Shown here: positions 23,157 through 34,501 of the stretch, one piece after another
Layout: every line of letters begins with the position of its first letter
Numbering within the stretch: the stretch's first letter is position 1
Source: Thelephora terrestris
Lineage: Eukaryota > Basidiomycota > Agaricomycetes > Thelephorales > Thelephoraceae
Assembly: GCA_015956445.1 (NCBI GenBank)
Contig: WIUZ02000005.1
Coordinates: forward strand, 1,488,001-1,552,000
Length of the DNA stretch: 64,000 nt
Reading direction: 5' to 3'
Position numbers and translations under genes: made by a program
Notes under the pieces: generated by a model
What the model was told of the DNA's origin: nothing
Seen by the model: only the letters and a program-made list of their open reading frames with translations
The model's database searches: none

Positions 23157-23687
23157 TCAGTGATTTATTTTCTTTGTCCGTCCAGCTTTTCGTCGCAAGC
23201 GCTCGGCTTTGCGGGTACCCATCTATTGTGAACTATGAACGGTGTGCAGAACTGGGAAACACGTTTTCTCTCACCTTTGCTTTATCCTCTTCCAACCTTT
23301 TCTTTTCCTCCGCTGCTAGCCGTCTCTCTTTCGTGATCTCTCGCTTGCTTTTAATTCGAGAAATTAATATCTGTCAGTGGAGTGTGAAGGGAGGTGGAGA
23401 AGAGATTAACTTACCGACGACGTTCATCCTCTTTTTCCTGGCGCAACTCTTGCTGAAGTTTCTTGACCGCGAGATCTTTCTTCGTCTTGTTCATCCGTTC
23501 TTGCCATTTTGTCTTGTGGCCCTCGGATTGTTGTGATCGGCTGTGTGCCAAGATTTTCTGTCAGTCGTTTGCGGCGATTATACAGACTGAGGACGGACAC
23601 CGTTGGGGTCTTTTGGTCCTTCCAGCCCTTCCCGGATGACTTGCCTGCCGCGGAGGATTGAAGAGAGATTGGGATTGTATCCGCCAT
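23157..23687 (-). CDS. CGR1: rRNA-processing protein CGR1
   Basis: Small basic nucleolar protein of the Cgr1 family, needed for 60S subunit pre-rRNA processing. Four exons (23687-23599, 23540-23415, 23347-23275, 23222-23157) splice in phase to 117 aa, the normal family size. Signature features are the N-terminal SGKGWKDQKTPTVRS, then TKWQERMNKTKKDLAVKKLQ, a continuous Lys/Arg/Glu coiled helix (REITKERRLAAEEKKRLEED), and the terminal MGTRKAERLRRKAGRTKKIN block. The start codon follows a CT-poor, G-rich leader shared with the divergent gene at 23901. Confidence 0.9.
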
Positions 23688-23900
23688 CTCGAGTGGGTGA
23701 TGAAGAAACCCCTGAGCTCGTGGTGACAGCGGGTCACATTTTTTCTCTATTCTAACCCAAACCTATCCCCTTTCCCTCCCTTCTCCCCTCCGACCCGCCG
23801 TCCCTTCCGTTCGTTGGCGACCCTGCCACCCACGACGACGACGACGACGACACGACCCCCGACCACTCAAGGGTGTTTTTTCCAGACGTCGGTTTAAACA

Positions 23901-26349
23901 ATGGCTCAGTATAACTCGCCGAATCATGACCACATCCGGCAACTCCTCAATCAGAGACACGCCGCTACACCCCACCACTCTCGTTTTCCCTCTGTATCCG
24001 ACATCTCAGACTCTCCTTCAGTCTACAGTCGTTCTCCTTTCACTCCCCACCCTTTTGACAAGGTTGAACAGTCTACTTCAATTCCAACCTTTGACGACCA
24101 GGACCAAGAACCTAGTACTCTCGACCTCTCTGACTATCCCCGCGCTTCCTACTCAACGACACGTACAACCTATGGTGAAGAGGAGATCAACGGCTCCAGA
24201 GACGAGCTCTCGTTCAACGACGACGATGAGCCCGAGCATCGGATGAGCCTGCTGGGAATCAAAATGCGCTTTCATTCGAAGGCCCCGTGGGAAGCCGGCG
24301 GGGAGGACACTATGGGAGAAGAAGAACAACCACGTAAAAGCGGAGACCGACCTCCTTCGCGTTCCAAGCGGAGCATCAAGAGCTTTACCGTACGGCCGAG
24401 TGTCGAATCTTCCAGGTCGAACAAAAAGTCTCTCGAAGCGCCCCAGTATTCCATTGGCGGTGCTTTACAGTGCGTATCGGTACCGAAGAATGTGTATGCC
24501 AAGCAAGCTGACTTCTCGTCACAGGACTTTGGCTCAGGCTCCGATGTCATCTGCGTCATTGGCCCACCAACAGACCGTTACGACACAGTCTGCTCTCCGT
24601 CAGAAGTTGTCCATCCCTAAAATACGGACCCGTGCGGTCTCCAGCAACACTTCGCCCTCTAGTCCCCGCTCCGTTATGTGCTCTCCCATTTCGAAAGGCC
24701 CGTCATCCCCCCGGTCAGATTGGAGCGTCCCCACGGACGCTGCTTCCATGTTCCCGAATCGTTCCCCTTCCCCTCCCTCTCATCCCTACGCTAATCCCGA
24801 GCTTTCCCGGACGCGGACCAGAGACTCCATATACCCCAAATCCTTCGTATCATTTGACACCCAATCGGAAGAGTCCTTCTCCCACAGCACGTCAGCTGCC
24901 ACTTTGACATCTTCCGCGGACACGAGCAATTCTTTGGCGACCCCACCTCATCAGATTGCGTCTTCTAAGCCCAAGTTCCGTGTCCGCGATCGGGACCGCG
25001 ACAGGGAAATATCGGGACCCATCCCGCTTCCTTGCCACAACTTTGATTCCGATCCAAAGTTACGAGAGAACGCCGTTTCCATCCCCGGTTGGAAAGAGCA
25101 GTCTCAAGTTGCATTCTCCCTGATATCCCTGGAGGAGGCTCGAGCTCAACGGCGCCTCACACAGCTGGACCCCAGCCTTGGATCAAGTCCCGTGGCTCCG
25201 CATCCAGAAAGCTTAACTCCACCTCAGCCCCGCCCTCACACTCGTTCCCTGGGTAGCGGCGGAAAGGCAAAGGCTGTTCTCCAAGGCGCGGTTACCGACT
25301 TGAACCGCACAGTCAAGCAACGCAACGACCTACCCGAGATGCAGGACAGCGTTAGTGGGCCGGGGGTTAAATCTTTGAAACACAAGAAGAGCGGTTTCAT
25401 GAGGATGTTTAGCAAGGACAAGGCCCCGACAGCGTCCCCTCCAGATATCCCAAATTTTCCGGTGGGAGAACCCCACCCCGTTCCTCCCGTCCCGCGAACC
25501 CCTCGATTGCCGGCTCATCGCGTACCAGTTCCTCCGATCATTCCCGCGGTAAATCCTCCATTAGACACATCTGCTGAATCACCTACGTCACCTGAAAGCA
25601 CGGTCGACGCCCACTCTCAATTAAGGCCGGGCCCGAAGCGCACAATGCCCCCGTTATATATCAACACCACCAAACCGGGAACCAATCGACCAACGCCTCA
25701 GACCCATCAAGCGTCGAACTCCCTAGGTTCGAACCCCCTTCACCCTCCCAAACCAACCTTCGCCTCCCCTGCCGATAATGGAGGGAGCAAGCCACAGAGC
25801 GCTCCACCGGGGAAAACTGATTTTGTTGCGTTAAGTTTGAGGCCGGTTTCCACTGTTTTTAGCTCACACTTTGCGGACCATCTACTGGGTATGGAGCATG
25901 AGGCACCTTTCGAGCCCGCATTGGAGGCTGATTGTGGCACGCCAACCACTGCCACCGAATCCGGAGGAATTTCGCCTCTAAGCCCAGATTTCATCTCGGT
26001 TCGCGATGTGCGTGATGAGATCTCGCGGCCTATGACTGTTACCTCCGGGAAGTCTAGCAGTGACGGCAGCCAACAAGACGTCATCAGCGCTCTCCAAGCC
26101 CAGATGTTCGGCGCCAAGGGAGATTGGCAAAAGCACGTGTGGGATTTGGAGAGTCAGATTAGAGGTCTCAAAGCGGAGATCCAGGAGATGCGGCAGGTCG
26201 AGAATTCGGGAAGATATTGCGATGCTTGTGGTAGAGGTCGCAAGAAAGGAGGCAGTGTCAGCCATCGCCGAACTCGAGGAGTCCCCGATAATGGCCACGG
26301 CGTTGGAAATCGATCCCGGGCAAACACCATGGCAAACACCTCGAGATGA
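23901..26349 (+). CDS. Long disordered protein with C-terminal coiled coil and CxxC motif, function unknown
   Basis: Two exons, 23901-24469 and 24525-26349 (phase 2; donor GTGCGT, acceptor CACAG), give 797 aa. Most of the chain is Ser/Pro/Thr-rich and disordered, with many SP/TP sites (SPSSPRSVMCSP, TSPESTVDAHS). A short basic/hydrophobic block KHKKSGFMRMFSKDKAP sits around residue 470. Near the C-terminus a predicted coiled coil (WQKHVWDLESQIRGLKAEIQ) is followed by CDACGRGRKKGG. This layout is shared by fungal cortical or polarity scaffold proteins, but I cannot name a family. The ordinary intron and strongly open long second exon support a real gene. It is divergent from CGR1 over 213 bp. 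Confidence 0.75.
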
Positions 26350-27045
26350 AGTGGTGTCGACTTGGGGTTTCGCTGCCCCGACAGTCTTTCTGTGGATTTG
26401 GACTGTAGCCACCATCTGGTTCTCCCCCCCAGTGGTGTGCTTTTCGGGATGCTCACGTTTCTCACTTACATGTTTATAGTTGCACTGCCCACTTTCTTGG
26501 CTTTTTCGCTTTGATCTTATACCAGGCGGCTCACAATCCCTCACGCTCCTTCGATCATCCTTGGTTTCCCCATCCGTTCGTCTTTCTTTTTTTCTCGTCT
26601 TTTGTTCGGCTTAAAACGTGGGATATATGTGTTATGGTGTTCATACGCCGATTTAGTCTCGATGGTTATACCCCCATTTTTCGTTCGTTTTGTAGGTATT
26701 ACCATCGTTTTAATTGCCCTCATTCTATTTCTTTGATTAAGTGTTTTGTAAAACCTGTACATGTACATCTATCCTCAGAACTAATAGCAACCACACGCTC
26801 GTTTTGATGATTAGCTAGGCCTTAGCTTGGGCTTGGGTTGAGCCATACGGACCGTAGTGGCTGTTGCGATTATTCACGGCAGGCAATGGGAACACGCCAG
26901 TGCCAGTGATGTAGCAGCCAAGTTGACTCTAGCACGATATATATATATTTGTAGCGGAGGGCCAACACGAACGCAATTCAGAAAGAATAAGTGAGCAATA
27001 GTGGGGTGGACAACGATGATACAATGCCCGATCGTGATATGCTAT
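26350..27045. other. Convergent intergenic region
   Basis: About 700 bp between the stop of the disordered protein (plus) and the stop of SEC39 (minus). T-rich 3' UTR-like sequence and a short (AT)n run at about 26937-26949 are visible. No gene is supported. Confidence 0.5.
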
Positions 27046-30000
27046 CTACTCCTCGTCCGCTCCGATGAGCCAGCCAATACCTTTCTGTATCACCCTACTC
27101 GCCTGCATCGACGGTCTGCCATCATCCTGGTCCAAGCTGACCCGGTTCATCATCGGACTCGCGGGACCGTCCGATCGCTGACTCGCCCGGCTGCTGCTCC
27201 GAACGGAGAACGGGAAGTTGGCGGTGATGTGACTGAACGTCTTGCTCGCCAATAGCGCTGCGTCCGGGGTGTGGACCAACGGTGAAGGCGGAATGTGTTT
27301 TTGTAGGCGGTCAGCGATCGTCTTGAGTCCAATTCCTGGCTCGTTTGGTCTCGTTTGACCGCGCCTGCCGTTCTTTGAAGGGAGGGGTTTGGTGCTACCC
27401 AGCTCCTCTTCACGAATCTCGAGGTCTTCTTCGTCGACCCTGCGCCACGCGGCAAGGATTTCGACGACCCGCTCTGGAGGACAAAGCTGAAGTGCACATC
27501 CCAGGAGGTGTAGCTTCTTTTGCACGTCTTCAAACTCGGGCTGTCTTCCGAGCTGATAGCACGCCACCCAACAAACCTCCTTCACCTCTTCTCCCACCTC
27601 CGCACCACCATCCTTCAAATTCGCGACGAAATCGATTATCCGCTTATCGATCTTGTACGCTCTGTCGAAATCCTCGTTCTGCAGGGCAACATCGGCGATC
27701 ATTCCGAGCGTCTTGATCTCTGCCGTCGGATCGCCTTTGAAACCGAGTTTACGGACGAGGTCCAGGATCACTTCGGTGTGTTTATACGCTTCGCTGTTGC
27801 TTGAGAGAACGCGAGAGATCAGTGAGAGACGGTCCTTAGTGAGGCGGATCTCGATGGGGGAGATGGGGATTCCTGGGCGCGACGTGACGTTGAATGAACA
27901 GATGCGGGAAGTGGCTTCAATGAACTCTTGTTCTCTGACGATCCGGTCCGACGGCCTTGGCACGGTCAAACTGGGATGAGGCGTTTAACATATGTACATA
28001 AGCTCAATGTGACATGACACTTACCAATTGTAGGCAATACTCATGTCGCCGACTTTGTAGTTACCATCCGTGGCGTTGTCGTAGAACTCACGGGAGCACG
28101 ACAGACAGATGTCTTCGATTGCAGTTGGACTCAGCGAAATTTTACTGTCCGGTTTATGGAGAAGTGTCTCGGCAATGTGGAACTCTGCGGGAGACTGTAT
28201 TAAGCTCGGTGAGGTCGTTGGCAGAGTAGTGATACTCACTTCCGGAATTAAGTAATCCACTGAGGAAAATGGAGATGACTTCATCCTTGGGTATGAGACC
28301 AAAGGCGCTCCGTAACCCACTTCCGCCCGCATTCGACAGCTTGACCATATCCTCCAACAACCACTCGTACTCTTCGGGGGAATCAGGTTCATCGGAAGAT
28401 CCACCGGCGCGACGAGCCATTCTCCTTGCCCATGACCGCTGTTCGTTCTCGTCGTCAGCGCTCTGGAGGAACCACCGTAGCCTCGCTGGGACGTTCCACC
28501 TTGAAAGGATCTCCCCCGATTCGAGATGAACATCTAGAACGTCAAGTGCGCGTGAGAGGGACGATGCGTGAAGGGGTTGGAAGAAGAGCAGGAGATCGGA
28601 AGCGGTGACGCGGGGTTGTGCGGTCGAGGGTGCAACGAAAGTCCCGAGAGATGTGATGGTTGTATCCGCCTCATCTTCCTCGTCCGCATCAGCGATATAA
28701 ACGGAATCCCATGCAGGCATGCACTCGAAGATGCGGCTCATAGTGGCCCATTCATCCAGGCTATCACTCCCGTAAAGGAGCGCGAGGGCGATTCTAGCGA
28801 GATCCTCGTCGTCTTTGATGAGTCGTTCCACCACGGGGAGGGTTGGCTTTGATGCTTCGAAGATGGGAGCGGCCATCTCGAGCGAAGCATTTACAATATA
28901 TTCGTAGAGAAGCCTGTTTCGTAACGAAGGGTCTGGGTTATGGGAACGTTCCGCACGGGATTCGAGGACGAAGAGGTAAGGAATGACCAGTCGTTGGATG
29001 TTCTTTACAACGGTCGCGGGGGTGGACTTGGAGAGGTATGATTGAACCACTTCCGAAGGGCTCATCTTAGACCAGCCACTCAACGTATGACCCTCATCCT
29101 CTGTCGCAGGCCGAGGAGTGTCATAAACCAAGCGGGACAGAAGGCTAAGATCTTCCCCGACCTCGTCAAGCCCAGAAAGGCCAGAGGAAGCCCCATGCTG
29201 CGTGAGTGCGAGTGCGGTGTCAACGTTCCCCGTTCGCGAGATTATCCTGTCGATCTGCGCATGATACCACCGAAGAAGAGCGGACGAAGAGAGCGGTGCC
29301 TCTACCGCGCCTGGGATACGTTCATGAGAGGGGGGCGGCTTGATTCCGACTTGTTCCAGAGTGGATTGTACATCAAGGTTGTCTGTCCAGTCTGTGTCTG
29401 ACCGGGGAACTTTGGACGACCATCGTCGTTCACAGTCTTCGAGGGGGTCGTAAATCGGCAGCAACTGACGGTAATCGGAAGGCGGCACGTGCTCAGGAAT
29501 GGATTCAAGGATTGTGAAGCGATGGGGAAATAAGATGTCACCGTGACGCTCCACCAGGACGCCAAGAGCAGGGAGCTGCTCCTGTGCGGCAAGAGATAGA
29601 GCGGTGACAGGTAGATCGTCCGTCAAAAAGTCCGGTATGGAGAGAACAGTCGATTTATCCTCCTGACCTCCTTTGTGGTGCAAGTCCTCATCTGCCCACG
29701 GGTCATCCTCCCACTCGTCATCAGCGTCTTCGGAACCCTTCGCCACTAACTCCTTTTGCAACTCGACGTAGGTGTTAAGCCTATCCAGGCGCTCCCGCAG
29801 ACGGGCTCTGATGTGGCATACTTGGGCATCAAGTGGCTCCCTCAGAAAGTGATCGAATAGAAGATTCGTATTTGACTGGGAGCTTGATGCGGTGTTTGAA
29901 TAGATGTCGCAAGTTCTTGTCAACGCGGATGCAGACCGCTGTAGGCCAATGTCAATCAGGGTGCGTTGTGTGGCAATGTCGAACACGAGTCGGTCGAAAC

Positions 30001-30103
30001 AAGCAGCAGCGACCCAACGATCATCGGCGCAGGGATCCAAATGGGCGTGAACGGATTCAGGGGTGAGGTCTTCGTCGGCCAACGTGGACCACGGGTTTGC
30101 CAT
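27046..30103 (-). CDS. SEC39: Sec39-domain subunit of the Dsl1/NRZ ER-tethering complex
   Basis: Sec39/NAG (NBAS-type) proteins form one leg of the ER tether that receives Golgi-derived COPI vesicles. Three exons (30103-28240, 28184-28025, 27970-27046) splice in phase to 982 aa. The start is MANPWSTLADEDLTPESVHA. The middle holds the alpha-helical Sec39 blocks PIYDPLEDCERRW, ALLRWYHAQIDRIISRTGNVD, YIVNASLEMAAPIFEASKP and LARIALALLYGSDSLDEWATM. The C-terminal half continues with LLHKPDSKISLSPTAIEDIC, EVCWVACYQLGRQPEFED and KLHLLGCALQLCPPERVVEIL, a region typical of the fungal Sec39 C-domain. No signal peptide or membrane segment is seen, as expected for a peripheral tether. Assignment is by helical-repeat blocks and overall length. 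Confidence 0.85.
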
Positions 30104-30314
30104 GAAGCTGGAGTCCGGAGGAGGTGTGAACGTGGGAAAGCCCGAACATCGGAGGCGGAAGGCTTGAATTCGTCACGTGAGAGTGGGAATTACAAACTTC
30201 AATTTCAAATTGGAAGGATGAGTTCTGTTGACATTCATCCCCCCACTTTCGCGCCGGAGGCCACTGAGTGGCTCATGATCACGACTTTCTCAAACAACGT
30301 CCACATTAACAAAG

Positions 30315-31442
30315 ATGAACGTCGATGAACAGCTTGTCACAGTTCCCTTCGCAATCCAACTTGCGAAGGAAAGGCTGTCGCCTTTTCAATGCGGTTGGAC
30401 TCTGAAACGATCTGACCGAACTGCTGGCGGACCCTGTAAAATTACACTTAACAGTTGGCATACCCTGCGACTGGTCAGTAACCGATATGCGCATGTTCTG
30501 GGAGCCATTCTCCGTCTCAACTGAAATTCGATGTAACGTGATGTAGCACACGTTGAAAGCTCATTGCCGCCTGGGCGAAATCGTGAGTCTCAGCCGCTCA
30601 ATTCTACATCCTGGTTCCTGACTCAAATCCAGGAATGTAAGCTGCCTGGGTGTAATCTCCTCATTAAGGTCATGCGGGATACAGAGGAACTCCGTGAACA
30701 CATTCTCACCGGTCATTTGAACAACCTCAAACTGCCCTGTCCAATCAAAAGTGTGCCTCATTGCTTCCTCCCGTACCCTCTTAGCTGACCATTTTCAACT
30801 TGAGGCTGCACCAATGTCCTCCGAGAGACTCGACTCGGGCATCACTTTCAGTCTGAACATGGTGATTTCCTGGATCAACCCTTTTCGCAACTCCAGGTCC
30901 AGCTTCAATCAATCCACCCCTACACACTAGTAATCCCCCCTCTTACCCCCCTACCCCCCACAACCATTCCAGTCTTTGCCACCCGAAACCTGCCACTCTA
31001 CCCCCACCCCAAGCACGTCCAGCTCCCTGAGGAAGTCGAATCTTCTGAATCTGAGGTAGATGAAGAGATGCTACAACTTACCCTCGGGATAGAAGACTGT
31101 CGAATCGAGTTCCAGATGAAATCGCCAGTCGCAGAGGCTGAATTCCTCTCTATGCCTTTTGATCCACACGGTCGTATTCCCTCAACCAAATGGCCCCCAG
31201 AAAAGTCAATTGGCTACGAAGCATTTGCTAAGAAGATGGCCAAGCTACACCCAAAGCCAGAGAAACCCGCAGAACAACCACAGCGACCGGACGAGGATCA
31301 GGTACAAATACAGATTAGAGAAGAACCACCAGCCTCCAGTTCTAGCATGCCATTCTCTACTAGGCAATATGCCCGAAAGACAGGAATACCCGCCAGTGGC
31401 AGCGCCAGGGCTACCAGGGTGCGAGGATCTAAAACAGCCTGA
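30315..31442 (+). CDS. Small multi-C2H2-like zinc-finger protein, function unknown
   Basis: Four exons (30315-30473, 30547-30582, 30633-30750, 30805-31442) splice cleanly to 316 aa. The N-terminal 160 residues hold degenerate zinc-finger-like modules that are split across exons: WHTLRLHTLKAHC, then CKLPGCNLL ... REHILTGHL, then CPIKSCTNVL ... GHHFQSEH. The paired Cys-x4-Cys and His-x4-5-His spacings are what suggest metal binding. The C-terminal half is Pro-rich (PPLTPLPPTT), followed by a mixed segment FQMKSPVAEAEFLSMPF and a basic tail ending RVRGSKTA. I recognise the general layout of Agaricomycete-specific C2H2-like proteins but no named function. It is divergent from SEC39 (211 bp apart). 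Confidence 0.65.
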
Positions 31443-31595
31443 TCATCTCCCGTACCCCGCTTGTATCGTGCACTATTTTTTCCCTTCTCGTGTCCAGAAT
31501 GCTATCCAATCTATACCTCCTTATCCAGAACTGCTCTGGAACTGCTGTACGCTGCTCTCCTAGGTAGATTGTCCTACATTTACATTCGTAACATA

Positions 31596-34228
31596 TCAAA
31601 TCTGGGGCACTGCGTGACCATCAGCGCGAGGATCAGATCCAGCGGCCCAAACCAGGCGACCGCTTGGGTCAGGTTTCTTTTGGATGATTTGACCGCGGCC
31701 GAACTGAGCCCTGGAGCTTCCTGTCAAATAAACGGCGTGGTGTCCGAGCCCTGCCAAAGGTCACCATCGCTCATAAATCAGCCGTTAGTTTAAATTTGGA
31801 CGGCTCACTCCTCAATTCATCGACGACCTCCGGAGAAATACCCTCCTCAAGGAAAACTTTGCTTAAGGAGCCTTTGTAGCCATTTGGCTTCGCATCAATG
31901 CAAAATCTCGGGGCGTCCAACGCAGCCTGCACATTGAGACCGTGCAAGATGTTCAACAAGACCTGAACGTGGCCTTGCGGTTGCATGAAGCCTCCCATGA
32001 CACCATAAGTCATCAAGAGCTCATCATTGCGTGTGACCAATGCAGGGATGATGGTGTGATATGGCCGTTTTCCACCCTTGTGGTCGTTCAGGTGCAGTTA
32101 GAGGTTTACTGGTCAGGAGATGAAAGTACCTCGAGGGCATTCGGGTGTCCTTCCTCCAACACAAAGCAAGAACCGCGGTTTTGGAGGGTAAATCCACATC
32201 CACGAGGAACGGCTACACGAATCATTTGGGCAGGCGGTCCTTATTCAACCAAATAGGCACGCACCTCCTGTTCCAAAGTCTGCACGGATCATCAGAATCA
32301 GTAACCGACGAAGTCGTATCGGACCAAATGGGTCGTACGAACCACTATAGATGCTCTGTATAAAGCTACATGCGTTGCCCCACTTATCGGTAACTGGGTG
32401 ACCGTGTCAACGTCTTCGATGATCAACATGCGGAGAGGAGACCCACCCGCGAAGTAGACTGTATCCGAGAATGTAACAGGATTGCCCTAAAGGGTCATAC
32501 CTCAGCATACGCGAAGGGTTTGATGCGGGTGCTTCCCACATGGTCAAACAGATTGGCCCTTGAGGGGTCAAAAAGCTTCGCACGCTGGTCTAGATACTCC
32601 TAACAACAGCCGTCAAGAAAATAGTGAGATGGGTCATGAGTGAGTTCGCCACCTCTCTGAGAAGTTCTTGGGTGGGTGGCCCTCCCCTGTCTGGGTCCGA
32701 AACGTACCACGAAGCATCTGCTCTAGTTAGGGGTGAACAAATGCCCAGGCGGTCGTCTCATACCTGCGAATGCAAGGCTATAATGGTAATCAGCTTAGCC
32801 GAAACATGGGGCAAACAAGGCACGCGAACGAACCGCAATGATTCAATTAGGGTGTGAAGGTATTCGGCAGAGTTGTGAGCCATCTCACGCAAAGGTCTCA
32901 CCAACCCTCGGGCTTCGAGTTGTTCCAGTATACCCAAGGCTATCAGAGCGGTGATTCCTAATGTTTTAGATATAGGCGACGCTGGGGTTTGCGAATGTCT
33001 GCAGAAGTGTACCTTGGCCATTTGGAGGGCACTGTGTTCTTCAGCTGGTTGACGCGTTTCATAGTATCATACCACGCACCTCGTAGACAGTTACTTCGCC
33101 ATTGTACGTGTACCTCATCGGTTCTACGAAATCTGTCGCGTGTTTAGCCAGGTCTTCAAGTTCCATAACACCGCCCTTGGACTTCACGAGCTTTACAATC
33201 TCCTCGGCGATCCGGCCCCGATAGAATCCACCCTTCCCGTGCGTTGCGATTTCGCGGAAGGACTGTGCAAGGGTGGGAAATTTCATGAGCTGCCCCGGGA
33301 GTGGAGCACGTCCATTGAGGAGTATCTCGTTTCCATTTGGCGATGCTTCCTTGATGGTCTTCTCTGATCGCTGCCACTGGTGCTCCCATGTCAGCTGGCT
33401 CACCGCGGCATGGAACGCTGGTACCTACAACACCGCTATGAATTTCCGAGACTGGGACTCTAACGATAACCCCAGGTGAGGCTGTGGTGGAGACATAGAG
33501 GGTGAACGTTACGAACCCTCCTTCCGCTAACTCGATCGCAGGTTCCAAGACATCTGCTATTTTGAGGGTTCCGAAAGCATCAAGAGTATCCACCCACAAG
33601 GCGACACACCCTAAAATTCATAGTCAGGATTTGCCTAATGCCTATAATTCCGAACACACCTGGTACTGTAACTGAATTTAAATCGCGAGAGGGAATGCGA
33701 GTGCCTGTGATCCCTCGTCGCCGAACGTAGTCAATGGTAAGCTTCTCGGGCGAACGACCAGAACCGTTCAACCCTTTGACTTTTCTCGATCTTGCATCAT
33801 AAAACAAGCAGAACCCATCTCTGATGATAGCGGGAGGTGAGACTCCATGCCCTTGGCGAGCACATGCAAATCATGGGAGGCAGCGTACCCTCCAAGTCCA
33901 CAGGAACCGGGCTCAGTGACATTCAACGCGGCGGAGACAGCAACAGAGGCATCGGCTTTTGGAGGGTGGTGGTTATTCGCTTGTAAAATCAGCGCCTGAT
34001 CACTAGGACAGGCATACCTGCGTTACCCCCCTTACGGAGGATCTCCAGCCCGGCCTCGGCGGCCAGAGGCTGAGAACAGGCGACCATCCCTACATGTATG
34101 AGGTCAGAGGTAACCCCCGCGAGCGATCTGGATCCACCTTTCGTGCCATAAACTACAGACCTCCTACCAGAGTATTGCTGAAACGGTGTCCGCGGCTGGG
34201 CGATCTTCTCCCAGTCGATGCCCTTCAC
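31596..34228 (-). CDS. Gamma-glutamyltransferase (glutathione hydrolase)
   Basis: Ntn-hydrolase that removes the gamma-glutamyl group from glutathione and conjugates. The gene is split by roughly a dozen introns; key blocks are all present and in frame. They include [86 protein letters not shown] and [15 protein letters not shown]. The autoprocessing region reads [20 protein letters not shown], with the catalytic Thr in DTVY. Then come [54 protein letters not shown] and the C-terminus [20 protein letters not shown]. No ATG is found in frame with the first exon ([17 protein letters not shown]), so the true start must be in an unseen short exon upstream. The start given is the first GTG. Confidence 0.85.
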
Positions 34229-34501
34229 AGCAGGTGAAATTCTTTGCGAATCTTATTCGTCACCGTGAACTTTTGGTGGAATCGCGTCTGTGGGAGCACT
34301 GACCCGTTCTTGAGGTACAGAACAACGATCGTGTGGCCTTGAACATGTGCTATCACCGGGTTCGGGGTGACGTGGGGTGTAGGCGAAGATCCGATCCCCG
34401 CAAGTTCAACTCCGAGTCGATCACTGTGGCTTCGACACGCTGGACAACGCGACTGATTCACTCCTGTGTCCACTCTGTGCCCCGCCACACCCACGTCTTC
34501 G

